Shown here piece by piece: positions 25,146-32,782 of a stretch of 46,716 nucleotides of DNA. The DNA is from Pseudobutyrivibrio sp. ACV-2 (GTDB lineage Bacteria; Bacillota; Clostridia; Lachnospirales; Lachnospiraceae): positions 1 to 46,716 of the forward strand of contig NZ_FNQZ01000019.1 in assembly GCF_900107545.1 (NCBI RefSeq). The letters run 5' to 3'. The stretch's first letter is position 1, and every line of letters begins with the position of its first letter. Made by a program: the position numbers and the translations under genes. The notes below the pieces were generated by a model, which was not told the origin of the DNA, ran no database searches, and saw nothing but the letters and a program-made list of their open reading frames with translations.

Positions 25146-25931
25146 CTAAAGAAGATAGCTATTTAGTTTCTGCTCAATTTGCTTTATATCCAGCGCTGAG
25201 AATTCTGTCTCCATTGAAATCAGCAAATTCTCCCCCACTATTATTCCATTTTTATCGTATGTGTTCAGCTTCTCCAGATTTCTAGTGGCATAATCTACCT
25301 CTGAGGCCAACCCTAAGTGTTCCCAGTAATATGTTTTTCTTTCCTTTACATTAAGAAGCACAAAATCTGGATATACTGTCCTTCCTGACTTGAGCTTCAG
25401 CGCTGGCTCGTACTGGTATGGAACGTTGTGTTTGTAAAACATGTCCGCCAATATCTTTTCTGACTTGGACCTTACATACTCGCCTCTTTCTGTTATATAT
25501 TTCCCCTTTTCTGGAAAAGTATTTTGACTCCCGGGATTCTGGCGCAGCCACTGTTGAATATACATGTCATCCGTTTGAATTAGCGGCTCAATCAGCATCT
25601 TCTTAGCATGGCTTCTGTTTAGGTAGACTCTATCTATTGCCTTCAAATTATAATTTCCCAAAAACATTTCCAATAGTTTTATTTGCTTTATCACCGCTGC
25701 TTTTAGGTCCTGATAATACTCCTGCTGGGCCATGTCTTTGATTAGATTCAAATCCTTTTTCTTTACATATGTCCGCCTTCCATCTGCATGATAAATATAA
25801 TATTGATACCCGTTCTTTCTCTTGGAATAACTTATACTACGACTATCAGTACTAAATGCTTTATTTTCCAATTTGTCTATCCTTGCTGCTAGGCCTTTTA
25901 ATTGCACTAGCTCTTCATGTAGTTTTTTCAT
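25146..25931 (-). CDS. PD-(D/E)XK nuclease-like protein
   Basis: This 261-aa protein has an N-terminal helical, partly coiled-coil region (about residues 1-30 and 60-95). The C-terminal domain has the order of a restriction-endonuclease-like fold: E158 in RSKSEKI, P188-D189 in YPDFVLL, and W203-E204 in YYWEHLG. The usual ExK Lys is replaced (EHL), so catalysis is uncertain, although this WEH variant recurs in a widespread uncharacterised Firmicutes family. I do not know its function; a role in DNA processing or defence is inference. The start has GGAGCATGAGGAT before it. The start codon lies in a hairpin with the same 28-nt frame as the 53-bp array directly upstream, which has its own promoter, so array and gene probably form one transcription unit. 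Confidence 0.65.
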   Translation of the reverse strand: MKKLHEELVQLKGLAARIDKLENKAFSTDSRSISYSKRKNGYQYYIYHADGRRTYVKKKDLNLIKDMAQQEYYQDLKAAVIKQIKLLEMFLGNYNLKAIDRVYLNRSHAKKMLIEPLIQTDDMYIQQWLRQNPGSQNTFPEKGKYITERGEYVRSKSEKILADMFYKHNVPYQYEPALKLKSGRTVYPDFVLLNVKERKTYYWEHLGLASEVDYATRNLEKLNTYDKNGIIVGENLLISMETEFSALDIKQIEQKLNSYLL

Positions 25932-25956
25932 ATCCTCATGCTCCTTTATTTACATG
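25929..25956 (-). promoter_or_regulatory. Ribosome-binding-site hairpin resembling the array units
   Basis: On the minus strand CATG (25956-25953), a 20-nt loop and TATG (25932-25929) form four pairs (C-G, A-U, U-A, G-U). The loop centre is AAAGGAG, the Shine-Dalgarno, and the closing TATG contains the start codon. The total of 28 nt equals the CGUG-N20-CACG frame of the ten units upstream, and it sits 52 bases from the first unit. Confidence 0.5.
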
Positions 25957-25980
25957 TAATTTTTGTAATTCTGTTGTTTT

Positions 25981-26510
25981 CGTGTCTCTTAGCCCTTCCC
26001 TTGGCACGTAAATTCTCGCTTTCCATATTTCTACATGCCTTCTAAAGTCCTGTTAGACACGACAATTTGTTTTATTTCATTTTCTACGTGCCTTTTAGAT
26101 TTCTGTACGACACGTAATATACTGTTTATCCACACTCTACGTGCTTTCAAGCTTCCTGCTCGACACGTAAAGCCCATTTTTCCTTCTATTCTCGTGCCTC
26201 CTGGCTCCCGGACATACACGTAGTACACATTTCTCACTATATCTTCGTGCCCACCGACTTCCGGGCATACACGCAGAATACATTTCTCACTACATCTTCG
26301 TGCCCACCGACTTCCGGACATACACGTAGAATACATTTCTCACTATATCTTCGTGCCCACCGACTTCCGGACATACACGTAGTACACATTTCTCACTATA
26401 TCTTCGTGCCCACCGACTTCCGGACATACACGCAGAATACATTTCTCACTATATCTTCGTGCCTCCCAGCTCCCAATCCAGCACGGGAAACCAGATTTCC
26501 CCCAGTGCGC
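25981..26510 (-). repeat. Array of ten 53-bp hairpin repeats
   Basis: Units start at 25981, 26034, 26087, 26140, 26193, 26246, 26299, 26352, 26405 and 26458, exactly 53 bp apart. Units five to nine are almost identical; the outer ones have diverged widely. Nevertheless CGTG is at unit positions 1-4 (CATG in unit two) and CACG at 25-28 in all ten, so the minus-strand RNA keeps CGUG-N20-CACG, with a G-U pair in unit two. Stems extend to UACGUG/CACGUA in units three and four. Loop centres read GGAAG, GGGAG or AGGA in nine units. In units two and four an inner stem presents AGGA in a small loop. The period is not a multiple of three, so it is non-coding. Confidence 0.9.
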
Positions 26511-26641
26511 AAATACACCCACTCAAGTTTCTATCCAAAATGATTCAATTAACTAAGAATATAATGTGAATTACGGATTCGAAATGTGAATCCAAAGATA
26601 ATTTAATTATATGAGGTAAATTTATAAAAAAGACAGCAAAT
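26511..26641 (-). other. Leader between promoter and array
   Basis: These AT-rich bases would be the first part of the array transcript. They contain a perfect GGATTC-N7-GAATCC hairpin at 26575-26593. No ORF is supported. Confidence 0.45.
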
Positions 26642-26670
26642 AATATAACCTTTCAAATACAGCATGTCAA
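26642..26670 (-). promoter_or_regulatory. Promoter of the repeat array transcript
   Basis: On the minus strand TTGACA (26670-26665) and TATATT (26647-26642) are separated by 17 bases. It lies just after the terminator of the ABC operon and points into the array, predicting a start near 26635. Confidence 0.75.
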
Positions 26671-26711
26671 CCACAATTTCCCCGCCACCGAGCCTTCACC
26701 AAAAAACAAAG

Positions 26712-26748
26712 AAAAAAACCTCCGCAGCGCCAAAGCACCGCGAAGGTT
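26712..26748 (-). terminator. Terminator of the ABC exporter operon
   Basis: On the minus strand AACCTTCGCGGTGC-TTTG-GCGCTGCGGAGGTT is followed by a long T-run. It lies 17 bases after the stop of the second exporter gene. Confidence 0.9.
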
Positions 26749-26764
26749 TTCTAAACTAAATAGA

Positions 26765-28675
26765 TTATGCGTTTTGAATCTTTCCAGTATAAAGCTGGTA
26801 ATACTTACCGCCTTCTTTAATGAGCTCTTCATGACTACCGCGCTCAATGATGCGGCCCTGGTCAAGAACCATGATACAGTCAGAGTTGCGGATAGTTGAA
26901 AGTCTGTGGGCGATAACAAATGTTGTACGTCCATGCATCAGCTTGTCCATACCATCCTGTACAATCTTTTCTGTACGTGTATCGATAGACGATGTAGCCT
27001 CATCCAAAATAAGTACTGGTGGATCTGCGATAGCAGCTCTTGCGATGGCAAGCAGCTGGCGCTGTCCCTGAGAAAGATTGCCGCCATCTCCACTGATTAC
27101 AGTGTCGTAGCCCTGTGGAAGTCTGCGGATAAATCCATCAGCGTTGGCAAGCTTAGCTGCTGCAACTACCTCTTCATCCGTAGCCTCCAGCTTTCCGTAG
27201 CGGATGTTGTCAGCGATTGTACCTGTGAAAAGGTGTGTATCCTGAAGTACGATACCAAGCGACTTTCTAAGGTCTGCCTTTTTAATCTTGTTGATGTTGA
27301 TGCCGTCGTAACGGATTTTACCATCAGCAATATCATAAAATCTGTTGATAAGGTTTGTGATAGTAGTCTTACCTGCACCAGTTGCACCAACAAAGGCGAT
27401 TTTCTGGCCTGGAGTAGCGAAAAGCTTGATGTTGTGAAGTACAGTCTTGTCTGGGTTGTATGCAAAATCAACATCGTCAAATACGATATCACCTGTGAGC
27501 CACTGGTATGTAGTAGTACCTTCAGCCTTGTGATAGTGCTTCCAAGCCCACTTTCCTGTATGCTCCTCGCATTCTACAGGCTGTCCGTCCACATCCTTGG
27601 CATTTACAAGCATTACATAGCCCTCATCTGCCTCAGGCTCCTGATCGATAAGGTCGAATATTCTCTCGGCACCTGCCATAGCAAGTACGATAGACTGGAA
27701 CTGCTGAGATACCTGCATGATAGGCATGATAAATGAACGTGTAAACTGAAGGAATGAAACAAGTGCACCAAGTGTAAGTCCTGTCCATCCGTTGATAGCA
27801 AGTGTTCCACCTACTATAGCGCAAAGTACATAGTTTACATTACCCAGCTGAGCGTTGATAGGACCAAGTGTGTTTGCCAGGCGGTTAGCCTTGTAAGCGT
27901 TCTCATAAAGTCCCTCGTTAAGCTCGTTGAATTTGTCGATTACTTCATTTTCGTGGCAGAATACCTTAACGACCTTCTGTCCCTTCATTGTCTCTTCGAT
28001 GTTACCATTTACTGCACCAAGAGCCTGCTGCTGCTGTCTGAAATATCTTCCTGACGTGCCAGCGAGAACCTTTGTTGCATAAATGATGATTGCTATCATC
28101 ACAAGTGTTACACCAGTAAGCGGTACTGAAAGCATGCACATGTACACAAATACAGTAACGATGGTGATTGCACTGTTAAACATCTGTGGGAAGCTCTGTG
28201 AAATCATTTGTCTCAGAGTATCGATATCATTGGTGTAGATAGACATGATATCTCCGTGTGCGTGGCTGTCGAAATAGCGGATAGGTAAATCCTCCATATC
28301 GTCAAACATCTCATTTCTGAGATCTCTCAGTGTACCCTGAGCCACAAAAATCATAATGTAGTTGTAGGCAAATGTTGCCAAAATACCTATAGCGTAAAAT
28401 ACTATAAGCTGTCCAATAGCTCCTGCAAGAGGACCGAAGTCCTTGCTACCTGAATCTACCATTGGAATAATATATCCATCAATAAGCTCCTGCATGAATG
28501 CAGTACCCCTAGCATTTGCGATAACTGCAAGGAAAATGCATATAATTACCGCTATGAGCTGGAACTTGTATCTACTTCCTACATATTTAATCAGGCGGCC
28601 AAGCACGCCTCGTCTTTTGGCCTTCTGCTCTGGGGTAAGCTTTGGAATCTGTCCTGGTTGTGGTCCTCTAGGCAT
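26765..28675 (-). CDS. ABC exporter half-transporter, catalytic subunit
   Basis: This 636-aa protein has six membrane helices (about residues 35-340) followed by an ATPase domain. Walker A is GATGAGKTT (about 427-435), the signature is NLSQGQRQ, Walker B is VLILDEATSSID with the catalytic Glu, and the switch His is in IAHRLST. It shares a one-base overlap (TAATG) with the preceding half-transporter gene and must pair with it as a heterodimer, as in BmrCD, LmrCD and TM287/288 multidrug exporters. An insertion of about 40 residues sits just before the nucleotide-binding domain (GQPVECEEHTGKWAWKHYH). A MarR regulator starts the operon. The substrate is unknown; drug or peptide export is inferred. 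Confidence 0.92.
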   Translation of the reverse strand: MPRGPQPGQIPKLTPEQKAKRRGVLGRLIKYVGSRYKFQLIAVIICIFLAVIANARGTAFMQELIDGYIIPMVDSGSKDFGPLAGAIGQLIVFYAIGILATFAYNYIMIFVAQGTLRDLRNEMFDDMEDLPIRYFDSHAHGDIMSIYTNDIDTLRQMISQSFPQMFNSAITIVTVFVYMCMLSVPLTGVTLVMIAIIIYATKVLAGTSGRYFRQQQQALGAVNGNIEETMKGQKVVKVFCHENEVIDKFNELNEGLYENAYKANRLANTLGPINAQLGNVNYVLCAIVGGTLAINGWTGLTLGALVSFLQFTRSFIMPIMQVSQQFQSIVLAMAGAERIFDLIDQEPEADEGYVMLVNAKDVDGQPVECEEHTGKWAWKHYHKAEGTTTYQWLTGDIVFDDVDFAYNPDKTVLHNIKLFATPGQKIAFVGATGAGKTTITNLINRFYDIADGKIRYDGININKIKKADLRKSLGIVLQDTHLFTGTIADNIRYGKLEATDEEVVAAAKLANADGFIRRLPQGYDTVISGDGGNLSQGQRQLLAIARAAIADPPVLILDEATSSIDTRTEKIVQDGMDKLMHGRTTFVIAHRLSTIRNSDCIMVLDQGRIIERGSHEELIKEGGKYYQLYTGKIQNA

Positions 28676-30438
28676 TAGTCCTCGCCTCCTTCCGTCTGCT
28701 TGTCAAAGTCGCCGCTGCCGGCACCTGTCTGCTGCTCGAAAATCTCCTTATAGATTTCATTGCGGGCAAGCAATTCTTCATGTGTACCAAAATCATTAAG
28801 CTTACCATCATCCATTACGATAATTCTGTCAGCATCCATTACAGATGAAATACGCTGAGCGATAATAAGCTTTGTTGTGTTAGGGATTTCCTCTCTGAAA
28901 GCCCTGCGGATGTTGGCATCTGTAGCTGTATCTACTGCAGATGTAGAATCATCCAAAATAAGAATCTTTGGCTTCTTAAGTAAAGCTCTTGCGATACAAA
29001 GTCTCTGGCGCTGTCCACCGGATACGTTTGTTCCGCCCTGCTCGATGTATGTGTTGTAGCCATCTGGGAATCTCTCGATGAATTCATCAGCACATGCAAG
29101 CTTTGCTGCGCGCTTTACCTCTTCGTCTGTGGCATTCTTATCGCCCCAACGAAGGTTATCAGCGATAGTTCCAGAGAAAAGTACGTTGTTCTGAAGCACT
29201 ACAGATACCTGATTTCTGATGGTTTCCACATCGTAGTTCTTTACGTTGATACCACCTACAACTACCTCGCCCTCATTTACATCATACAGACGTGAAATCA
29301 TTGAAACTAAAGTAGTTTTAGCTGATCCAGTACCACCGATTACACCGATTGTCTCACCTGAATTAATCTTTAAGTTGATATGATCAAGTACAGGTCTTTC
29401 AGCTGTCTTATTGTAGCCAAACACTACATCCTTAAACTCGATAGAGCCGTCTGGCACCTCATATACAGGATTTGGACCATTTGTAATAGTGGTCTCTTCC
29501 TCAAGTACCTCATAAATACGCTCTGCACTGGCTACTGAAAGTGTAACCATGATGAAAATCATTGCAAAGAACATAAGTGACATAAGGATGTTCATGCAGT
29601 ATGAGAAGAATGAAACAAGCTCACCTGTAGTAAGTGTGCCATCGATAACGATGAAGTGTGCACCAAACCAGCTGATAAGCACGATACATGCATAAATAAC
29701 AAATGTGTTGATAGGCATCGCAAAGGCAATCATCTTTTCAGCTGTTGTAGAAGCCTTGTAAATTCCCTCGCTGCCGTTTCTAAACTTAGTCTTTTCATAT
29801 GCCTCTCTTACGTAGGCCTTTACTACTCTGATACCAGTGACATTTTCCTGTACAGATGCATTCAAAGCATCGTATTTTTTCATCAGTATCTCAAAAAGTG
29901 GTCTGGTCTTTGTGAGAATAAATGCCATCACTGTCAGGATTACCACCATAGCCACTAAAAATACACTGGCAAGTCTTGCGTTGATTCTGAATGAAAGCAC
30001 CATAGCCACTATTACTGTAACTGGGGCTCTAAATCCCATTCTAAGAATCATGACAAATGCGTTCTGCACATTTGTAACGTCTGTTGTAAGACGTGTTACA
30101 AGTCCTGCTGTGGAGAACTTATCGATGTTTTCAAATGAAAATGTCTGGATGTTCTCAAACATTTTTTTACGTAAATTTTTAGCCAAGCCGGCTGATGCCT
30201 TACTTCCGTATACCGCGCCAAGCACGCCGCCAAGCAAGCCTATTACTGCGCAAATGAGCATCAATCCACCGATGCGATAGATTTCACTCAGATTTCCAGC
30301 TTCTACTCCTTTATCCACCAAATCCGCAATGAGAAGTGGAATAAGCATTTCCATTGCTACCTCTAGAATCATGAATACTGGAGTGAAAATCGCAGCAAAC
30401 TTGTATTCTTTGATTTCCTGCAATAATCTTTTAACCAA
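28675..30438 (-). CDS. ABC exporter half-transporter, degenerate-site subunit
   Basis: This 587-aa subunit starts at TTG (30438), nine bases after GGAGG, and four bases from the marR stop. Six membrane helices precede the ATPase domain. Walker A is GGTGSAKTT (about 367-375) and the signature NVSGGQRQ is intact. The residue after the Walker B Asp is Asp rather than Glu (ILILDDSTSAVD), and the switch His is Gln (IIAQRISSV). This is the classic degenerate nucleotide-binding site of heterodimeric exporters, where only the other site hydrolyses ATP efficiently. The assignment as partner of the downstream gene is firm; the transported compound is unknown. Confidence 0.92.
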   Translation of the reverse strand: MVKRLLQEIKEYKFAAIFTPVFMILEVAMEMLIPLLIADLVDKGVEAGNLSEIYRIGGLMLICAVIGLLGGVLGAVYGSKASAGLAKNLRKKMFENIQTFSFENIDKFSTAGLVTRLTTDVTNVQNAFVMILRMGFRAPVTVIVAMVLSFRINARLASVFLVAMVVILTVMAFILTKTRPLFEILMKKYDALNASVQENVTGIRVVKAYVREAYEKTKFRNGSEGIYKASTTAEKMIAFAMPINTFVIYACIVLISWFGAHFIVIDGTLTTGELVSFFSYCMNILMSLMFFAMIFIMVTLSVASAERIYEVLEEETTITNGPNPVYEVPDGSIEFKDVVFGYNKTAERPVLDHINLKINSGETIGVIGGTGSAKTTLVSMISRLYDVNEGEVVVGGINVKNYDVETIRNQVSVVLQNNVLFSGTIADNLRWGDKNATDEEVKRAAKLACADEFIERFPDGYNTYIEQGGTNVSGGQRQRLCIARALLKKPKILILDDSTSAVDTATDANIRRAFREEIPNTTKLIIAQRISSVMDADRIIVMDDGKLNDFGTHEELLARNEIYKEIFEQQTGAGSGDFDKQTEGGED

Positions 30439-30442
30439 AAGT

Positions 30443-30928
30443 CTAATCCTCCTTCTTTAATTCTATGTAAGATTTGTAATTTGCAGCGTTACTGCGTAAT
30501 TTTTCAAGTACCTCTACCACAAGCTCCATCTGCTCTGGCGGGATGTCCTTTGAAATATAATCGTCAACTGCAGATATTTGAGACTCTGCTGCACTGACAA
30601 AGTTTTTCCCTGCCTCTGTAACGACGATTTGTTTTTTCCTTCCATCGCCATCCACAGGCACTTTAGCGATAAAACCGCTTTTGTCCAAATACTGAATCAT
30701 GTCAGCAAGTGTGGATTTTGGAAAATGAAATTTCTTTTCCAAATCCTTTTGAAATACAGGATCTTCCTGACGCTCCAGGTATCCTAACAGCCAACCATAT
30801 TTCATATTGCACTGTTGTCCTTCGCTGTTGGCGATGATACCACGGCTTACAGCATTTCTGATTTCACGAGAAGCACAATCCAAAACAAAGCCCAGATGTA
30901 TTCTGTTGTCAAAATCTTTTTTTATCAA
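30443..30928 (-). CDS. MarR-family transcriptional regulator
   Basis: This 161-aa winged helix-turn-helix protein has the recognition region KKFHFPKSTLADMIQYLDKSG and the wing VDGDGRKKQIVVTEAG, the typical MarR order. It starts at TTG (30928) behind GGAG. It is the first gene of the exporter operon, so it probably represses its own promoter and the exporter, and responds to a small ligand. Palindromic TTCGGA-type elements overlap its upstream promoter region. MarR regulators next to heterodimeric ABC exporters are common in Firmicutes. Confidence 0.88.
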   Translation of the reverse strand: MIKKDFDNRIHLGFVLDCASREIRNAVSRGIIANSEGQQCNMKYGWLLGYLERQEDPVFQKDLEKKFHFPKSTLADMIQYLDKSGFIAKVPVDGDGRKKQIVVTEAGKNFVSAAESQISAVDDYISKDIPPEQMELVVEVLEKLRSNAANYKSYIELKKED

Positions 30929-30972
30929 AACTGTTGCTCCTTTCTTCAGTATTGTCTATAATTTGTCCGGAC

Positions 30973-30991
30973 TCGGAATGTTCGAATCCGA
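30973..30991. promoter_or_regulatory. Candidate MarR operator
   Basis: TCGGAATGTTCGAATCCGA has inverted ends TCGGA/TCCGA around TTCGAA. Related half-sites (TCCGGA to the left, TTCCGAA to the right) crowd positions 30965-31008. They lie 45-80 bases upstream of the marR start, suitable for autorepression. Confidence 0.45.
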
Positions 30992-31195
30992 ATAGTCCGC
31001 TTCCGAACTAATTGTCAGTATATCACTAAAAATGTGACCAAGCAACAAAAAAAATGTGTAAGTTCAGTTAAAAATTCCTCTCGCCTTGTTTTCCGTGGTA
31101 TAGTAGACAATGAACAGAATACTGCACACACAGCCTGTTCTATCAGTTATTTGGGGAGAGAAGCTATTAAAAATAAATTTAATAAGGAGCAACTT

Positions 31196-31771
31196 ATGAG
31201 AGAACGAAGCAAAGATTTAAGAGTTAGACGTACAATCAATTCGATTCGTAGAGCTTTCTTCGAACTTGTTTTAGAGAAGAACTACAATGAAATTTCAATT
31301 ACTGAGCTCACTGAGCGCGCAGGTATTAATAGAAAAACTTTCTATCTTCATTTTTCTTCACTTGATGATTTTGTAGCAGAAATTGAGGAGGAAATTGTAT
31401 CAGATATCTTAGATCACATCGGCAAGAACGCCGAAGATTTTGATTTGGCCGGATGTATCACCAACTTCTATCTGTATCTTGAATCATGCAACGAGGTACA
31501 GCAGAAGTTACTTTGTGATGACCACTATTCTTTCTTCTATGAGTCTGTAACAGAGGGCGTTCTTCGCAGTGCGCCTTTTGTAAGATTCTTTGAGATGACC
31601 GATTATCCATCTATCGTACGTTCTTACACCATTTCTATCACATTTATATATAGAGACTGGCTCAAGGGCGGCAAAAAGATTCCTTTCGATGTTCTTACAG
31701 CTCAGACAAGCAAAATCATCGAAAAAGGCTACGCTGGAATTGTAAATAAACAAGATTTGATTAGAGGCTAA
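31196..31771 (+). CDS. TetR-family transcriptional regulator
   Basis: I start at ATG 31196, because AAGGAG precedes it; the frame is open 54 codons further back without support. The 191-aa protein has an N-terminal TetR helix-turn-helix (ITELTERAGINRKTFYLHFSSLDDFVAEI, with the usual xYxHF signature) and a C-terminal ligand or dimer domain of the TetR_C type. It is divergent from the marR-exporter operon across about 270 bases, so it may control that operon or an unlinked target. A strong terminator follows. The ligand is unknown. Confidence 0.85.
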   Translation: MRERSKDLRVRRTINSIRRAFFELVLEKNYNEISITELTERAGINRKTFYLHFSSLDDFVAEIEEEIVSDILDHIGKNAEDFDLAGCITNFYLYLESCNEVQQKLLCDDHYSFFYESVTEGVLRSAPFVRFFEMTDYPSIVRSYTISITFIYRDWLKGGKKIPFDVLTAQTSKIIEKGYAGIVNKQDLIRG

Positions 31772-31779
31772 ACCCGGGT

Positions 31780-31820
31780 AAAAAAAGAGGCCTGCAGATT
31801 TTTCTGCAGACCTTTTTTTT
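31780..31820. terminator. Bidirectional terminator between tetR and ROK kinase genes
   Basis: GGCCTGCAGA-TTTT-TCTGCAGACC is flanked by an A-tract on the left and eight Ts on the right. It serves the convergent regulator (plus) and the kinase gene (minus). Confidence 0.92.
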
Positions 31821-32757
31821 AAAGAATAAGCTTCATAGCACCGTAAATTCCGGCATCATTTCCAAGTGAAGCAAGTGTAATCTTTGTGTTCTTGCAGCCG
31901 TGGAAAGCAATCTGATTGAATCTGTACTCTACCTCATCGATAAGGTACTGACCGGCCTTTGATACGCCACCGCCGATAACGAATGCCTCTGGGTTTACGA
32001 CAGCTGAAATAACCTGAAGCCCCTGTGCAAGATACTCACAAGCTCTCTTTGCTATTTCCTTAGCAACTGCATCACCCTTCTTTGCCTCATCAAATACAGC
32101 CTTTGCATCAACTGTCTCAATGTCTCTAAGTGAGCTTGCATCATCATTCTGAGCAAGTCTGATTTTTGCAAGACGAGCGATACCTGTAGCTGAACAATAC
32201 TGCTCTAAGCATCCATGATTGCCGCATCCGCAAGTATTTTCTTCTGTATAATTAACTCTGATGTGACCAATCTCACCTGCTGCACCGTGAGCACCGCTGA
32301 TGATATCGTCGTTGATGATAACACCACCGCCAACACCTGTTCCAAGTGTAACCATTACTGAGCTTGAGTACTCTTTTGCAGCACCCATCCATGATTCACC
32401 AAGTGCTGCAACGTTTGCATCGTTACCAGCCTTTACCTTGAGACCACCAAGACACTCTGAAAACTCTTTTTCTACGTTAAATACGCCCCAGCCTAAATTT
32501 ACGCATCTATTTACCACGCCATCGCCTGATACGGGGCCAGGAATTCCTATTCCAACACCTGATACATCATCAGATGTAATGCCTTTTTCTTCCATTTTTT
32601 TGATAACAGTCTGAGCTAAATTCTTAAGAATGTTAACACCACCGTTTGTTGTGTCAGTAGGAACCTCCCACTTCTCTACGAGCTCTCCTTCTGTAGTGAA
32701 GAGACCGCATTTACATGTTGTACCGCCCAAATCAAGGCCAAATCCATATTTTGCCAT
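31819..32757 (-). CDS. glcK: ROK-family glucokinase
   Basis: This 312-aa sugar kinase has the phosphate-binding motif DLGGTTCKCG at residues 9-18 and the ROK zinc motif CGCGNHGCLEQYCSATG near 177-193. It also has the sugar-binding GNDANVAALGE and ATP-site GTGVGGGVI segments. The probable reaction is glucose plus ATP to glucose-6-phosphate in the cytoplasm; other ROK substrates (mannose, N-acetyl sugars) are not excluded. It follows the class A PBP gene by 25 bases on the same strand and may share its transcript. Confidence 0.88.
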   Translation of the reverse strand: MAKYGFGLDLGGTTCKCGLFTTEGELVEKWEVPTDTTNGGVNILKNLAQTVIKKMEEKGITSDDVSGVGIGIPGPVSGDGVVNRCVNLGWGVFNVEKEFSECLGGLKVKAGNDANVAALGESWMGAAKEYSSSVMVTLGTGVGGGVIINDDIISGAHGAAGEIGHIRVNYTEENTCGCGNHGCLEQYCSATGIARLAKIRLAQNDDASSLRDIETVDAKAVFDEAKKGDAVAKEIAKRACEYLAQGLQVISAVVNPEAFVIGGGVSKAGQYLIDEVEYRFNQIAFHGCKNTKITLASLGNDAGIYGAMKLIL

Positions 32758-32782
32758 CTTTTTCTTAACCCTTTCAAAAATC

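Noticed and set aside
25981-26510. 53-bp array as a CRISPR or as a coding repeat
   Set aside because: Units five to nine are similar over their full length, so there are no unique spacers; the period is not a multiple of three, so the ORFs crossing it shift frame from unit to unit.
25981-26510. CsrB/RsmZ-like sponge RNA because of GGA loops
   Set aside because: The outer loops are 20 nt and only some units show a tight AGGA loop; no CsrA gene is in view. Kept only as a possibility inside the array finding.
31034-31195. Upstream extension of the TetR regulator
   Set aside because: It covers the promoter region and has no Shine-Dalgarno; ATG 31196 follows AAGGAG and begins the usual TetR N-terminus.
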